The position numbers were made by a program, and so were the translations under genes. The notes beneath the pieces were generated by a model. The model was given only the letters and a program-made list of their open reading frames with translations, did not search any database and was not told where the DNA came from. A DNA stretch of 64,000 nt from Diphasiastrum complanatum (Eukaryota > Streptophyta > Lycopodiopsida > Lycopodiales > Lycopodiaceae), in assembly GCA_029204225.1 (NCBI GenBank), contig MU831884.1:1-64000 (forward strand), written 5' to 3'. Shown one piece after another: positions 15,840 through 27,764 of the stretch. The number at the start of each line of letters is the position of its first letter. Position 1 is the stretch's first letter.

Positions 15840-16860
15840 AAAGGCAAGAACAAAGAAAGGACCAACTCAATGAGGGTGGATAACCATCCACATCACATGA
15901 GAAAGATAAAATGGAAAAGTGAAGGATTAAGTGCTTCTTTGGTGGAAAGAAGAGGCACAATTCATCCAAGTGCTACAAAAAGAAAAATTGAACTTTAGAA
16001 ACTTTGTTCAGGTCAATTAGGACATTATTGAAATATCTTGTCAGTTATATCCATCAATAATATGCTGTAGAATTTGATAGAAACCTAATCTTGTCCCTAC
16101 ACCCCTCAACAGAATGGGGTGGCTGAGAGGAGAAATAGAACATTATGTGAATGTTCTAAAGCCTTGAGATTAGATGCATGCTTGACAAAGTCATTTTGGG
16201 GTGAGTCACTCACTTGTGCCAATTATTTGATCAATAGAGTTTCATGTAGATCTATTGATGGAAAAACTCCTTATGAAACACCTCAAGCACTTGAAAGTTT
16301 TTAGATGCACTTGTTATGTGCATGTTTGGAGACAAGGACAAAGGAAGATCCATCATCAACAAAGGAAATCATGCTTGGATATATTAACTCAAGTAAGGGA
16401 TACAAGGTATACCTTCCATCCTTGGATAAGTTTTGTGGTGTTTAGAGATGTAATCTTTGATGAATACAAGATGCACAAGCTTGATGATGGCTCAACCATC
16501 TCAACAATCAAGAGGATAGTGGCCGAGAATCAAGATGATCTTGATTTTGAGGAGGAGTCTAAGGAGGAGCTTGAACCAAGTCAACCTACCACACCTAGCA
16601 AGGGTAAGAGTGGAGCCAACAATGCTCACATATCAAGGCAAGGGGTAGCAAGCCGAGAGTAATCCATCTACTTCTTTTGCTTTTATGTCAAGTTTTGATG
16701 AGCCTTCAAATGTAAAGGATGCTTCGAGTTCCAAAGAATGGTGCCAAGCGATGCTAGATGAGTATAATGCTTTGATGGATAATGATACTTGGATCCTTGT
16801 TGATAGACCTTCTAAGAATGTGATATGATGTAAGTGGGTGTTCAAACTCAAGTTAAATTA
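15840..16860 (+). pseudogene. Internally deleted copia gag-pol remnant
   Basis: A zinc-knuckle relic lies near 15925-15990 (KCFFGGKKRHNSSKCYKKK, the second Cys of the CCHC replaced by Gly). It is followed almost at once by integrase sequence (PQQNGVAERRNRTLCECSK, 16100-16160, and a DVIFDE segment near 16450). The first part of reverse transcriptase (LVDRPSKN...CKWVFKLK, to about 16860) comes next, after which homology stops. Protease and the integrase core are missing, and there are several stops and frameshifts. The residue pattern is closest to elements H and I of this window. Confidence 0.8.
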
Positions 16861-17398
16861 GATTTTTTTTCTCATCCTATGTGGCAATTAATATAGAGTA
16901 TTTTTCTAGTTTGAAACTCCTCTAATGCTAGGTCATTTCAATTTTCATCTGAGCCTATACATGTTGCCATAGTTGGGGTACTCAGGACTGAGTTAAAGTC
17001 ATTTTTATCTTACTGGATCTCCTAAGAGATTTTGGTGGGTTGAACTTTTTTTTGTACCTTAGCTTTTGAAAAATTCTAAGTGTATTGGTACAAAGAAGCA
17101 TTAATGACGGGTCTACAAGTAGTTGTGGATAGTCTTGGACTATAATTGTTTGGATCTTTAACTTTTGTACATTGATTTCCAATGTAAAGTGACATTTCAC
17201 CCAAAGATTCATGTAAACTGAGGTTACATGAAGGTGGCGTTATAATTAGAGGAAATTTTGATGTCAAGAGGGCCCTTTCAAAAGATGCTTTTTATTTATT
17301 TTTCAACCTTTTAAGCTTTCTTTGGACCAATAGAAAAAGCACATGTGTACTTTTACGTTACGTAGAAAATCTGCCCAAAATTCTTGGGTAAATTTTTT
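16861..17398. other. Mostly featureless; contains a short shared repeat
   Basis: I see no gene. Positions about 17265-17375 share two blocks with 58378-58480: a GGGCC-TTT-AAAAGATGCTTTTTA block and a TACGT-ACGTAGAA block. This suggests a small repeated element. Confidence 0.4.
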
Positions 17399-17598
17399 TA
17401 ACATTCTATTCAAATCATGATACATAGCACAAGACAAGATGTACAAAAATAGAGTGACTGTATTATCAGTTTTAATTTAGAGTGAATTCGTCAGTGTCTT
17501 GCTTGTTGGCGGAATGACATTCTACTCTTTCGCTGTGTTCTGCTTGTTGGCAGACTTTCATGCACAGCTATGGTGTCTTTACTTTCTTAATCTGTTCG
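17399..17598 (-). repeat. Truncated 3' LTR of copia C
   Basis: About 200 bp nearly identical to 27385-27583, inside the right-hand LTR of copia C, for example around GAGTGACTGTATTATCA. It lacks both LTR ends. It lies on the 3' side of the minus-strand element, as expected for a decayed 3' LTR. Confidence 0.75.
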
Positions 17599-17599
17599 C

Positions 17600-17849
17600 G
17601 CGCATCAGCCGCACATGGACAGAGAGGCCACACAGACCATGGCTAGTTTGATTTTCGAGCTGAACCTACCTTTTTTTGTGATGCAGCTCGAATCCTTTCT
17701 CTTCGTTTCTAGCTTTGTAGGTTAATCCGACATTCTGGGTACCCTTCAAATACTGTAGGATTCGTTTGGCCATTTTCCAATGTGCTAGACCAGGATTGGA
17801 ACAGAATTGGCTCAATGCGTAGACAGAGAAGACCATATCGGGTCTGGTA
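17600..17849 (-). pseudogene. Copia C pol, 3' fragment
   Basis: On the minus strand 17720-17849 encodes the end of the reverse transcriptase connection region (TRPDMVFSVYALSQF, then HWKMAKRILQYLKGTQ). It continues the part that ends at 23885. RNase H beyond it is deleted or unrecognisable before the LTR fragment. Confidence 0.8.
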
Positions 17850-17854
17850 CAAAT

Positions 17855-18130
17855 ACTTAGAATTTGCTTTGCACAGGAACACAGATCATGCTACACAGTA
17901 ACACAGACAGAAAATCACTCTCCTCAGCAAGCTCACATAGCAACTGTATTTATCAAAATGAAATTACACTGTACATATAGTTGTTCACTAAGGCAACCCA
18001 TGCATGACCCAGGTTGCCGTTGGCGGGACGCGTGTCCCGTCGACTTGCCTCGTGGCGAGGCCAACTAATCCTTATCCACTGATAGGACCCACAGTACAGT
18101 AACACAGTGATTCTAACTCTAATTCTAACT
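17855..18130 (-). repeat. 3' LTR of copia B
   Basis: 276-bp direct repeat of 23604-23879. On the plus strand it begins ACTTAGAATT and ends TTCTAACT. Confidence 0.93.
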
Positions 18131-18142
18131 CTCTCCCTTAAA
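18131..18142 (-). other. Polypurine tract of copia B
   Basis: Read on the minus strand, TTTAAGGGAGAG lies immediately before the 3' LTR. Confidence 0.75.
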
Positions 18143-18183
18143 GTAGAGTCACTTTTTATACAGTCATATACATAGCTTTAAAG

Positions 18184-21100
18184 TCAACAAACTTTAAATA
18201 CAGAAAGTTTTGATCTAAACTTATCAAACTTTTTTCCAGTAAGTGGCTTAGTGAAAATATCAGCTAGTTGTTCTTCTGTGCTACAATGAACAACATGAAT
18301 TTCACGACTTAGCAGCCTTTCACGTATGAAGTGATATTGGATCTCAATGTGTTTAGTTCTCGCATGGAACACTGGATTCTTTGCTAGCTGAATGCCACTC
18401 TGACTGTCGCTATGTAAAGTTGTGGGATTTTTCTGCTTGATGCCAATCTCTTCCAAGATTTGTCTCAACCATATAGCTTCTTGTGCAGCACTACACATTG
18501 CCTTATACTCTGCTTCTGTGGTGGAAAGAGCAATTGTACTTTGCTTCTTACTAGACCAGGAAAAGCAATTACCATAAAACTGGAATATATATCCTGTGGT
18601 GGATCTACGATCATCATAGTCACCTCCCCAATCCGCATCCACATAGCCACACAACTCAGGTAAACCATCATGCTTCCTGTAAATCAAGCCATACTCTGAT
18701 GTGCCTTTCACATAACACAAAATGCGTTTAGCTGCTTTCCAATGCGTTTCCGTAGGTGCTGCCATAAACTGACTTACAATGCCAACAACATAGCATATAT
18801 CTGGTCTAGTTGTGGTAAGGTAAATCAAGCTCCCTACTAATTGTCTATATAGCGTAGCATCAAATGACTGTGATTCATCAAGCTTAGAAAGCTTTTTACC
18901 TGGTTCAATAGGAGTGTTTACTGGTTTGCAATCCTGCAACCTAAACCTATGCAGCAACTCGTTGACATATTTCACTTGTGTTAAACCCACTTCATGTCCT
19001 TTTTGCCACACTTCTACTCCAAGGCAGTAATGCATCAGGCTGAGATCCGTCATCTCAAATTGTTTCATGAGGTCTTTCTTGATTATGTCTATCATCTCTT
19101 GATTATTTCCCATAATAATCAAGTCATTAACATAAAGAGCAATCAAAGCAACCATACCATCAAAGCATAAGACATATAGATTTGGATCAGAATGTGTTCT
19201 CACCATCCCCTTTGAACGAAAGTAGGCATCAATCCTGCTATACCATGCACGTGGTGCTTGTTTAAGACCATAAAGCGCTTTCTTCAAGCGACATACTTTA
19301 TTTTCTTGTCCTTTCGTTACAAAGCCTTCATGTTGATCCATGAACACTTCTTCTTCTAACTCACCATTTAGAAAAGCAGATTTCACATCCATCTGATGCA
19401 AAGGCCAACCAAAATGTGAAGCTAAAGCAATAAGTAGACGTACAGTATTCCACTTACACACCGGTGCAAAGGTCTCCTCATTGTCAATGCCTTTATTTTG
19501 TGTGTACCCTTTGATTACCAATCTTGCTTTGTGCTTTGCTATGCTTCCATCTGCATAGTACTTAGTTCTATATATCCATTTGCAACCAATGGATTTCTTG
19601 TCAACTGGTGGTTCTACTAAGTCCCATGTGCTATGCTTAGCAATTGACTCCATCTCCTCTCCCATGGCTTTGATCCAAATGTCATCATCCTTCGCTTCAC
19701 CATAAGTCGAAGGTCCTTTGCTTTGAATAATGCTGGATAACAGAGCATAATTTGCTTCATACCTTTTAGGTAGTATCTTCTCTCTTGTTGATCTTCGTAG
19801 CTCTCCCTGGTTAGATGATCCTGGAAAGTCATCTATATCGCGGCTCTCCATCAATCTCTCAAACCACTTAGGGAGCTTTCTGTCAGGTGATCTGCTTCCT
19901 TGTGAAAATGTTCCCACGGTACATCCTTCTCCTTGCGTTTGTCACCTGCAATTTCAATCCTTCTTGCACCAAAAGGTTTGTCCCTACCTCTCCAACTTGT
20001 TTCATGAGGCTAAGTAGTAGTATCTTGAGATGTATCCTCATGTTCATCGCTCGGAAGGTCAATGAATGGATCATCATCAGGTGGTAGTGGTTCACCTTTG
20101 GCTTCTTCTTCGTGAATGCCTCCTCATGTATCATCTTTGAAAGATAACATCTCGGCTTATATGGATTTTGTTTTCGACTGGATCAAAACATCTATAGCCC
20201 TTCACGCGATCATCATATCCTAGGAATATGCACTTGATAGATTTTACATCAAGTTTACGTCTTTCTTCCTTAGGAATATGTACAAAGGCCTTACATCCAA
20301 AGATTTGCAAGTGGTTCACCTTTGGCTTCTTCTTTGTGAATGCTTCCTCAGGTGTAATTTTTGGTATGGCAATGGTAGGACTTCTATTTTGAATATAGAC
20401 GGTCGTGCTACATACTTCTGACCAAAAATCTTTTGGTATTTCATCTCAGCTAGCATAGATCTGGCACTTTCCACAATTGTACAATTTTTGCGCTCAGCTA
20501 CACCATTGAGACCAGGAGTATGAGCTTGCGTAAATTGTCTTTTAATCCCACATTGGTCACAAAGATCATTGAAGTCATTAGACTGATACTCACCTCCACT
20601 ATCTGATCTTAGGACTTTGATCTTCTTACTTGTCTGATTTTCGACCAAGTTTTTGAAGTTCTTGAAGTTATCAAAAGTATCTGATTTCTTCTTCAGGAAG
20701 TAGATCCACATCTTACGTGACATATCATCAATAAAGGTCATGAAATAGAAGGCTTTTCCTAAGGACATGGTCCTCATGGGCCCGCATAAATCTGTGTGGA
20801 TTAAATCCAGGATGTTCTTTGCTCTTGCAACACCCCCTTTATTGAACTTCTCTCGATGCTGCTTCCCATATATACAAGATTCGCACATCAATTTCAAGTA
20901 ATCTTCTATTGTAGGAAGTCCTGTTACCATCTCCAATTTTCTCATCAAACTGAGGTTTCCCAAGTTCAAGTGACCAAGCCTCTTGTGCCACAACTTAGTT
21001 TGCGAAAGAACGGATGATACAAGTCCATGTTGCCCCTTTATTGTAGCATTCAACCTGTACAATTTTGTATTGGGCTCTCTTACTCCATTCGCAATAACTT

Positions 21101-22294
21101 TGAACTTTTGGTTCGCAGCCTTCACAAAGCAACGATCATGGGCAAATTCTACTTTCAACTTTTGATCAGTAATGACTCCAATAGAAAGTAGATTTTTCTT
21201 CAAACCTAATACGTAAAGTACCTCCCTGATCATCCTGCTTTTGCCATCAGGCAGTTGGATTGAAACTGTGCCTATCCCCTTGATCATGCACACTTCACCG
21301 TTTGCTTGTGAAACAGATGTCCCATTTTCCAATGCCTTCAAACTATTGAACCCTTACATGTCATGTGTCTTGTGGCTCCTGAGTCAATATACCATGCTTG
21401 ATCATCTTGATTAGATGACAATGCAGATATGAAGATGTTAGAGTCTTCAATCTCACCTTCATCGACAAGGTTACCTGCTTGTTTTGGTTTCCCCTTGTCT
21501 TGTTCTGCCAGGAATTTGCGACATTCACTCTTCTAGTGGCCCTTTTTACCACAATGGAAGCACTTGCCTTTCTTTTTAGTTTTGCTGGAAGATGCCTCAT
21601 CCTCCTGAGACTTGGAAAATTGTTGTTTAGTCTTCTTCTTGCCCTTGCCCTTGCCTTGTTTTTGGCGTGTTGCAAGTGCCTGATCATCAGTATTTTGACG
21701 TCTAGCTTTCACCATTTCTCATCGTTGCTCTTCCTGCATCAAGATTCCTGTGAGCTTGTCAAATCTTGGCAATATTTCTCTTGATGCTATTCCGCTCACA
21801 AACATCTGATAGGGTTATGTAATGCCGCATAATGCATTATGCACCAGCTCCACATCACGTATGCGCTCTCCAATAGAATGCAGTTCATCTCTCATTGTCT
21901 TGATTCTGGTCATGTACGTCTGAATGTGCTCTCCTTGTTCCATGCGGGCACTATTTAACTTTGACTTCAGAAACACGATTCTTGACGGATTTGACGTCTC
22001 AAACTGCTCCTTTAGCACATCCCATGCCTGTCTGGGTGTAATAGCATCACAAATGTGGGTAATGATGTGATCCTTCACTGACAAGTTAATGAAGGTCAAA
22101 GCTTTCCTCATCTTTTTGTCGAACACTTTGATGTCTACTTCATTTGGCGGCCTTCTCTCATCACCTGTGACGACTTCCCACACATCTTCCTCCATCAGTA
22201 TGTTTTTCATTTTGAATTTCCACACTGCATAGTTAGAAATCCCGTCCAATTTGCTACTTTCACTCAAAATGGACTCTCCCATGTTTGCCATCAC
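18184..22294 (-). pseudogene. Copia B gag-pol, frameshifted
   Basis: From the right: Gag (22294 down to about 21815); zinc knuckle CFHCGKKGH followed by an in-frame TAG near 21535; protease and integrase (20316-21341, with HKRLGHLN and CESCIYGKQ); an integrase C-terminal piece (20131-20319, ending DVIFQR); then a long intact reverse transcriptase-RNase H frame (18184-19917). At the usual YVDD position the latter reads ALYVNDLIIMG, so the second catalytic Asp region is altered (YVND), and it carries STTEAEYKA in RNase H. At least four breaks interrupt the polyprotein. A 40-bp stretch encoding EEAFTKKKPKVNH occurs twice (about 20088-20127 and 20312-20352). The element cannot encode a working polyprotein. 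Confidence 0.88.
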
Positions 22295-23591
22295 AAAACT
22301 GCTTAAAACTTTTGCCTTAGGCTAAGAACAGTATGTCGAGGCCAACAGTGATGTCAGAAGTTGAAAATAATGACCTGCACTTTTTTTCTTACTAGGCCAC
22401 TTGCCGTTTTTCCACCAATTTGAAAGCCAAATCGGCGTCGCCTTCCGAAATGCACTCAGTCGTCAATTCCCAACAACGTGCCCAGTGGAATGGTGAAACT
22501 ACTTCTGGCGTACTCCGAACACTTTCTCCGCTGCAACCGCTCTGTTTTGCTATACCGTACTTGCAGGTACAATCCGGGTGCCCTTCGTTTGGAGGTTATA
22601 GCCTTTCGTTTGGGTCAAAACGGGCAAAGGACCCAAAAATAGGGACTTTTCTAGCTTTTGAACTGTTTCTTCACTTTGAAGAAACTTCACTCTTCACTTG
22701 TAAAGGGACCCAACTCAACTTTTGATATGAAAATTTTTTAAGAAGCTGAAGGCTAGAATGCACTTCAATTCTTCAGGACCCTGTTTAAAGTTCATCCAAT
22801 GGCTGAACCAAATCTTGTGGTTCACATTTCTCTCCCATCACAGATGCTGGATCGTTGATTCATTTGACACCTCATCCACAGGTTCAAAGTACATTTGGAC
22901 ATCAAACTAAACTCTTGCAGACGCTATGGTCTTCGATACACTAAGCTGAATGTTGCGTTGGGTGCGCGAACAGCCCGCGACTTCCCTGCCTGCGACCGCG
23001 CCTTCCTTCCCTGAAAAATGTTGGATCAAGCTCTCCTGTAGATCATTTTGAACACGATCTGAGGCCTGGAGCAGGGTCGCCCTACTGAATTCATGACTGT
23101 AGAGTGTTCAGTCAGGAAATTCCGTGGAGAAATGGTGATTTTAGCTCAACTTGACAAAGTGGCTTTTTCACCTATTTACCGCAAATATGCTAGGTTAACT
23201 GTCTGGAGACAAATCTCTGACACAAACCTCAGAATCTCTCCATGGCTCATTGACAATGTGATTAGCTTCCTTCCTGTCCTTACGACATCCAAAACGGTGC
23301 ACAAACAGCGAAGAAATCACCAGTTATGTATAAAAACCGTAACCCCAAGTCCGGTTTCAATTTTCAGCTGGCTTCAAAATTGTCAATTTTTCACCAAATT
23401 TTTCCCTGTCTAATGCTATGCACAGGCTAATAATCCCTCTGCTGAGCTTAGCAAGCCTCTATAAATTAGAAACCATGCACCAGTGCTTCTCTTTCCGTCT
23501 TCAACCCGCCGTAAAACCCTGAACTCTCAGAAGACGGTTCTCCCGAAGCTCTCTTCAACGGCGACACTGTACTGTGTACACTCCCTGTACG
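22295..23591 (-). other. Long 5' leader of copia B
   Basis: About 1.3 kb lies between the primer site and the gag start of copia B. That is longer than the leaders of the other elements here (A about 0.4 kb, I about 0.6 kb). I see no coding content that matches a known protein. Confidence 0.6.
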
Positions 23592-23603
23592 GCTCTGATA
23601 CCA
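23592..23603 (-). other. Primer binding site of copia B
   Basis: The plus strand reads GCTCTGATACCA, so the minus strand gives TGGTATCAGAGC, directly adjacent to the 5' LTR. Confidence 0.93.
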
Positions 23604-23879
23604 ACTTAGAATTTGCTTTGCACAGGAACACAGATCATGCTACACAGTAACACAGACAGAAAATCACTCTCCTCAGCAAGCTCACATAGCAACTATATTT
23701 ATCAAAATGAAATTACACTGTACATATAGTTGTTCACTCAGGCAACCCATGCATGACCCAGGTTGTCGTTGGCGGGACGCGTGTCCCATCGACTTGCCTC
23801 GTGGCGAGGCCAACTGATCCTTATCCACTGATAGGACCCACAGTACAGTAACACAGTGATTCTAACTTTAATTCTAACT
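23604..23879 (-). repeat. 5' LTR of copia B
   Basis: 276-bp copy of 17855-18130, followed on the right by CAAAT (23880-23884). Confidence 0.93.
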
Positions 23880-23884
23880 CAAAT

Positions 23885-26800
23885 TGTTAAGTATATCAGA
23901 CTACCGATTAAGTTATGGTAGGGTATACCTGTCATCTTTTGTTCTTCCTCTTCTGTTTTTGGGCAATCCTGTTTCGTTAGCTTGGCTCCAACTATCATTG
24001 GTGCGATTTTCTCTTCACAGTCCATCATGTGGTACTGCTTTAGCATTTTTCTGGCGTATTTTGACTAACTCAAGTGCATTTCACCATTTATTCGATCTCT
24101 TTCTAATCTCCAGCCCTAGGCATTTTGTTGCTTCTCCAAGATCTGTGATTTCGTAGTTTTCAGAAATCTGACTCTTCGTGTCTTTGATCATCATTAAGGA
24201 ATTTCCTATCATCAACGAATCATCCACAAAAATGGTCAATATCACAAAATCCTTTCCTACTCTTTTGATGTAGACATTACAGTCTGGTTGAGTAGGATTG
24301 AAGTCTAGACACTTCAAAAGTCCATCAAGCTTTTTGTACCAGGATCGTGATGCCTGTTTTAGACCGTAGATGATCTCTACAGTCGACAGACATATTGTCT
24401 GTTGTCGGGGTCTTCATAGCCTTCATGTTGCTTCATGAAAATTTTCTCCTCTAGATCTCCATGGAGAAAGGCTGTTTTCACGTCAATCTGGTGAATTTTC
24501 AGATTGTACTATGTGGCGTATGCAAGGAGCATCCTTATGCTTGTCATCTTGGCCATGGGCAAATATGTGTCGAAATAGTCGACACCATATCTCTGTGTAT
24601 AGCCCTTCGCGATAAGCCTTGCTTTGTAGTGGCCAATGGTGCCATCTGATTTCAGCTTTTTCTTGCACACCCATTTGCAGTCGACTACTTTTCTGTTTTT
24701 TTGGCAGTGGCTCTAATGTCCATGCCTCATTTTGTCTCATCGACTCGATCTCTTCTGACATTGCCTGTTTTCAAAATTCTCCCTCTGGACTCTAGATAGC
24801 TTCTTGGTATGTTGTTGGCTCTTTTGTGAAGCTGTAGTACTCAAACTACGTGTCTTTGCTCCATTGAAGATTGTTAGAATAGCGGTCTGTAGATCTTCTT
24901 TGTCTTGTTGACTTTCGAGGTTTGTTTTGTCGCTGCTCAAACATTTTTTGTTCGTGGGGTCAATCATCTGTCTCATGTTGCTCTGGAGTCTGGGGTCCTG
25001 CATTCTGATTTGATGACTGTACTTGATCTCCCTCTTGAATAGGCAGTAGTGTGAAGATCTCATGGCCTCTTTCATCTTTCAGTCCAGGGAATGTGGACTC
25101 GTTGAACTTTACATCTCTGCTCGAAACAACCTTCTTCGTGGTTGGATCGTAGAGTCTGTACACATGTGTTCCGTTCGAGTAGCCGACCATGATTGTTTGT
25201 TCGGATTTGTCGTCGAGCTTGCTTCTCTTTTCCTTTGGAATGTGCTTGTATGCTGCACATCCAGACACTCATGCATATGACAACTATTGCTTCGGCCCAG
25301 AATTGGCCTGGCAATTGAGCCTGTGCTATCATGCATCTAGCTCCTTCGACTAGCGTTCTATTTTTTCTTTTTGCCACACCGTTGTATTCTGGTTGTATGC
25401 AGGAGTGAACTGGTGTTCAATCCCCTGTTCTTCGCAGAATCTTGAGAATTATGTGCTTTTGTATTCACCTCCATTGTAAGATCTAAGGATCTGTATCCTT
25501 CTTGAGGTGTGTCGCTCTACGAATGCCACGAACTTCTTGAAAGAATCAAATACTTCAGATTTATTCTTCGAATAGTAGATCATGGTCATTCGGTTGTAAT
25601 AATCTATGAACGTTAGAAAATATCTCGAACCTGAGAGCGAATCTATTTTCATTGGTCCACACACATCAGAGTGGACAAGTTCAAGAATTTCTTTGGCTCT
25701 TCTTCCTTCGTGTGTGAATGGATTCCAATGTTGCTTGCCTTTCTGACAAGCTTCGCAGAACTCAGTCTCGGGCCTTGATATTTTGAGATATGTGACAATG
25801 TCCTTTGTGCTCATGTTGTGTAGGCTCCGCATTTTCAGATGATACATTCTCCTATGCCAGAGCTGATCTTCGTTTTCTAAAGCATTTAATATGCTATCAG
25901 AGTTGCTGATTATTTTGGCCTGATAGAGGTTTCCTTCTCTGCATCCGACCGTCAGCAACTTGTTTGTCGTCTTCTCGATCATACGACAAGTGTTGCCGTC
26001 GAACAAAACTCGAATGTCTAGATCTGCCATCTTGGAGACAGATAGCAGATCTTTTCAAAGTGAGGACACTTAGAGTGCTCCTGGCAGCTCTGCTTGGCCT
26101 GACAGTGTTCGTAGCTGTAGAGAGCCGATGCCCTTGACATCGTGTCTACTTCCATCACCTAGAATCACCGCTCTGTCATTTTCAAGTTCGCGAAAGTTGA
26201 TCAAGATCTTCTTGTTGCAGGTTATGTGAGATGTTGCTCCTGAATTGATGACCACATCGTAGTCATGTTCGGAGTAGCTTGTCGAAGCTTTGTCGAGTAT
26301 CGTGAAAGCTTCGTCACCTCTTTCTGCATCTTTAGATGATTTTGCAACGTTTGCCTTTTCAGCTTTGTTTTTTCTTTTTGGGTTGAATCTGCAGTCGTAT
26401 GCAGAATGCCCTTTCTTCTTGCAGTGCATGCAAGGTATTGCTGGATTGAACCAGCATTTGTTGGTCGTATGTCCTGGTTTGTGGCAGTGATCGCAGGAAG
26501 AAGATTGTTGATTTGAAAACTTCGTCTTCTCGAATCTTGGCTTGTTTTTGTTCTTCTTCTTTCCTTTCGTGAAGAGAGCCTTCTCTTGATCACTGCTTCC
26601 CTCTCCTTCATCTCTCATCAGTCTCTCATCAGCGATAAGACTGACTACTTTGCTGAATGTCATATCTGATAGACTCAGTATGAGCATTCTCAACGGCTGA
26701 TAGGACGTCGGTAGAGATTTCATGAAGTACATCAACTGTTGTGGTGCTGGGACCTGGTGCTCCTGTCTTGATGCAGCGAGTTGAGCGAAGATCGTTCTGA

Positions 26801-27179
26801 TCTTCTCAACGTGCTGATCCAACTAGTTGCCATCCCACCATATTGATTGCAGCTGATTGTGAAGGTGCATGATTGAAGCTGCAATCCTCACTTCATACTT
26901 CTACTTTAATCTTTTCCATGTTGCATGGCTGTTTTCGTAGTCTTCAATCTGCATGAGTAGATCTTCATTTATGGACGAAACGATGATTGCCATTGCGCGC
27001 TCATCCTTTCTGATCCATTCAGCTCTCCTCGGGTCTCCCTCTGGAGGCTGCACCTCTAAGAGCTTGGTCACCGACCAGATGCCTTCGCCTTTCAGGAGTG
27101 TTTTGATTTTGAATTTCCAAATTCTGTAATTTGCGCCATCGAGACTGATTGCTACTCTGGTCTGGATTGTCATAGCCAT
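23885..27179 (-). pseudogene. Copia C gag-pol, 5' part, heavily decayed
   Basis: On the minus strand from the right: Gag start (27179, LDGANYRIWKFKIKTLL) and a second Gag block (26070-26822). That block holds two CCHC knuckles in tandem, CDHCHKPGHTTNKC and CMHCKKKGHSAYDC; most copia elements carry one. The protease motif reads VINSGATSH, so the catalytic Asp is replaced by Asn. Integrase follows (25449-26030, LWHRRMYHLKM and CEACQKGKQH), then broken integrase C-terminus and reverse transcriptase (FVDDSLMIG near 24230). The frame is interrupted many times. It stops at 23885 where copia B was inserted. Confidence 0.85.
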
Positions 27180-27232
27180 ATTATGTTGTCTGGAAGAATC
27201 ACTACTGGGATATCAGTAGTGACAACCTGTCA

Positions 27233-27244
27233 GCTCTGATACCA
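27233..27244 (-). other. Primer binding site of copia C
   Basis: The plus strand reads GCTCTGATACCA; the minus strand is TGGTATCAGAGC. The adjacent LTR ends in CA on the minus strand. Confidence 0.9.
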
Positions 27245-27755
27245 TGTCGCGGAAGCGCGTGTGTGAGACTGATTCGTATTCGTCCTCTTCGTCTTCTTTA
27301 TCGCGAACAATTTTCTGTCTTCAAATTTTGTTTTGTGCGGAAGCTGTTACAGGATCCCAGACACTCAACTACACATCACAGAAGACATTCTATTCTAGCA
27401 AGATACACAGCACAAGACGAGATGTACGAAAATAGAGTGACTGTATTATCAATTTTAATTTAGAGTGAATTCGTCAGTGTCTCGCTCGTTGGCGGAATGA
27501 CATTCTACACTTTCGGTGTGTTCTGCTCGTTGGCAGACTTTCATGCACAACTATGGTGTCTTTACTTTCTTACTCTATTTGCTACGTCTCTCTCTATCTC
27601 TTACAGATCTCTGTATTCACATCATCTTGTTATGATCCAGAGAGAATCATTTATACCTCCACTATGTGGAGTTTACAAGATAGCTAAATGTTGAATCACC
27701 TGACTAGTTAATGCTAATCAACTAGTTAGTTAGTCTCCGTCGTTGCTACTCGTTT
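27245..27755 (-). repeat. 5' LTR of copia C (outer end approximate)
   Basis: The LTR begins at the primer site (plus strand TGTCGCGGAAG) and includes a minus-strand TATA-like TATAAATG near 27647-27654. About 200 bp of it recur at 17399-17598. The outer end is not fixed by a second copy; CA-type ends occur near 27699 and 27755. Confidence 0.7.
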
Positions 27756-27764
27756 CAGCTGGGC

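Larger units (their letters stand above)
17855..23879 (-). mobile_element. Copia B, nested in copia C
   Basis: A 6025-bp minus-strand copia with two 276-bp LTRs (17855-18130 and 23604-23879). It has a primer site (23592-23603), a purine tract beside 18131, and CAAAT duplications at 17850-17854 and 23880-23884. By eye the LTRs differ at about six sites (about 2%). The LTR ends are unusual: on the coding strand they run AGTTAG...CTAAGT instead of TG...CA. Coding capacity is broken by several frameshifts and stops. Gag resembles that of copia A (SESSKLDG, VWKFKMKNIL), so the two belong to related lineages. Confidence 0.93.
17399..27755 (-). mobile_element. Copia C, old minus-strand element split by copia B
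   Basis: A decayed minus-strand copia element. Its 5' half is at 23885-27755 (LTR, primer site, gag, protease, integrase, part of reverse transcriptase). Its 3' end is at 17399-17849 (end of reverse transcriptase, partial LTR). Copia B occupies 17855-23879 between them. The two halves rejoin in frame within the reverse transcriptase once B and one copy of CAAAT are removed. Its outer right boundary is uncertain; candidates are near 27699 and 27755. Confidence 0.85.
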
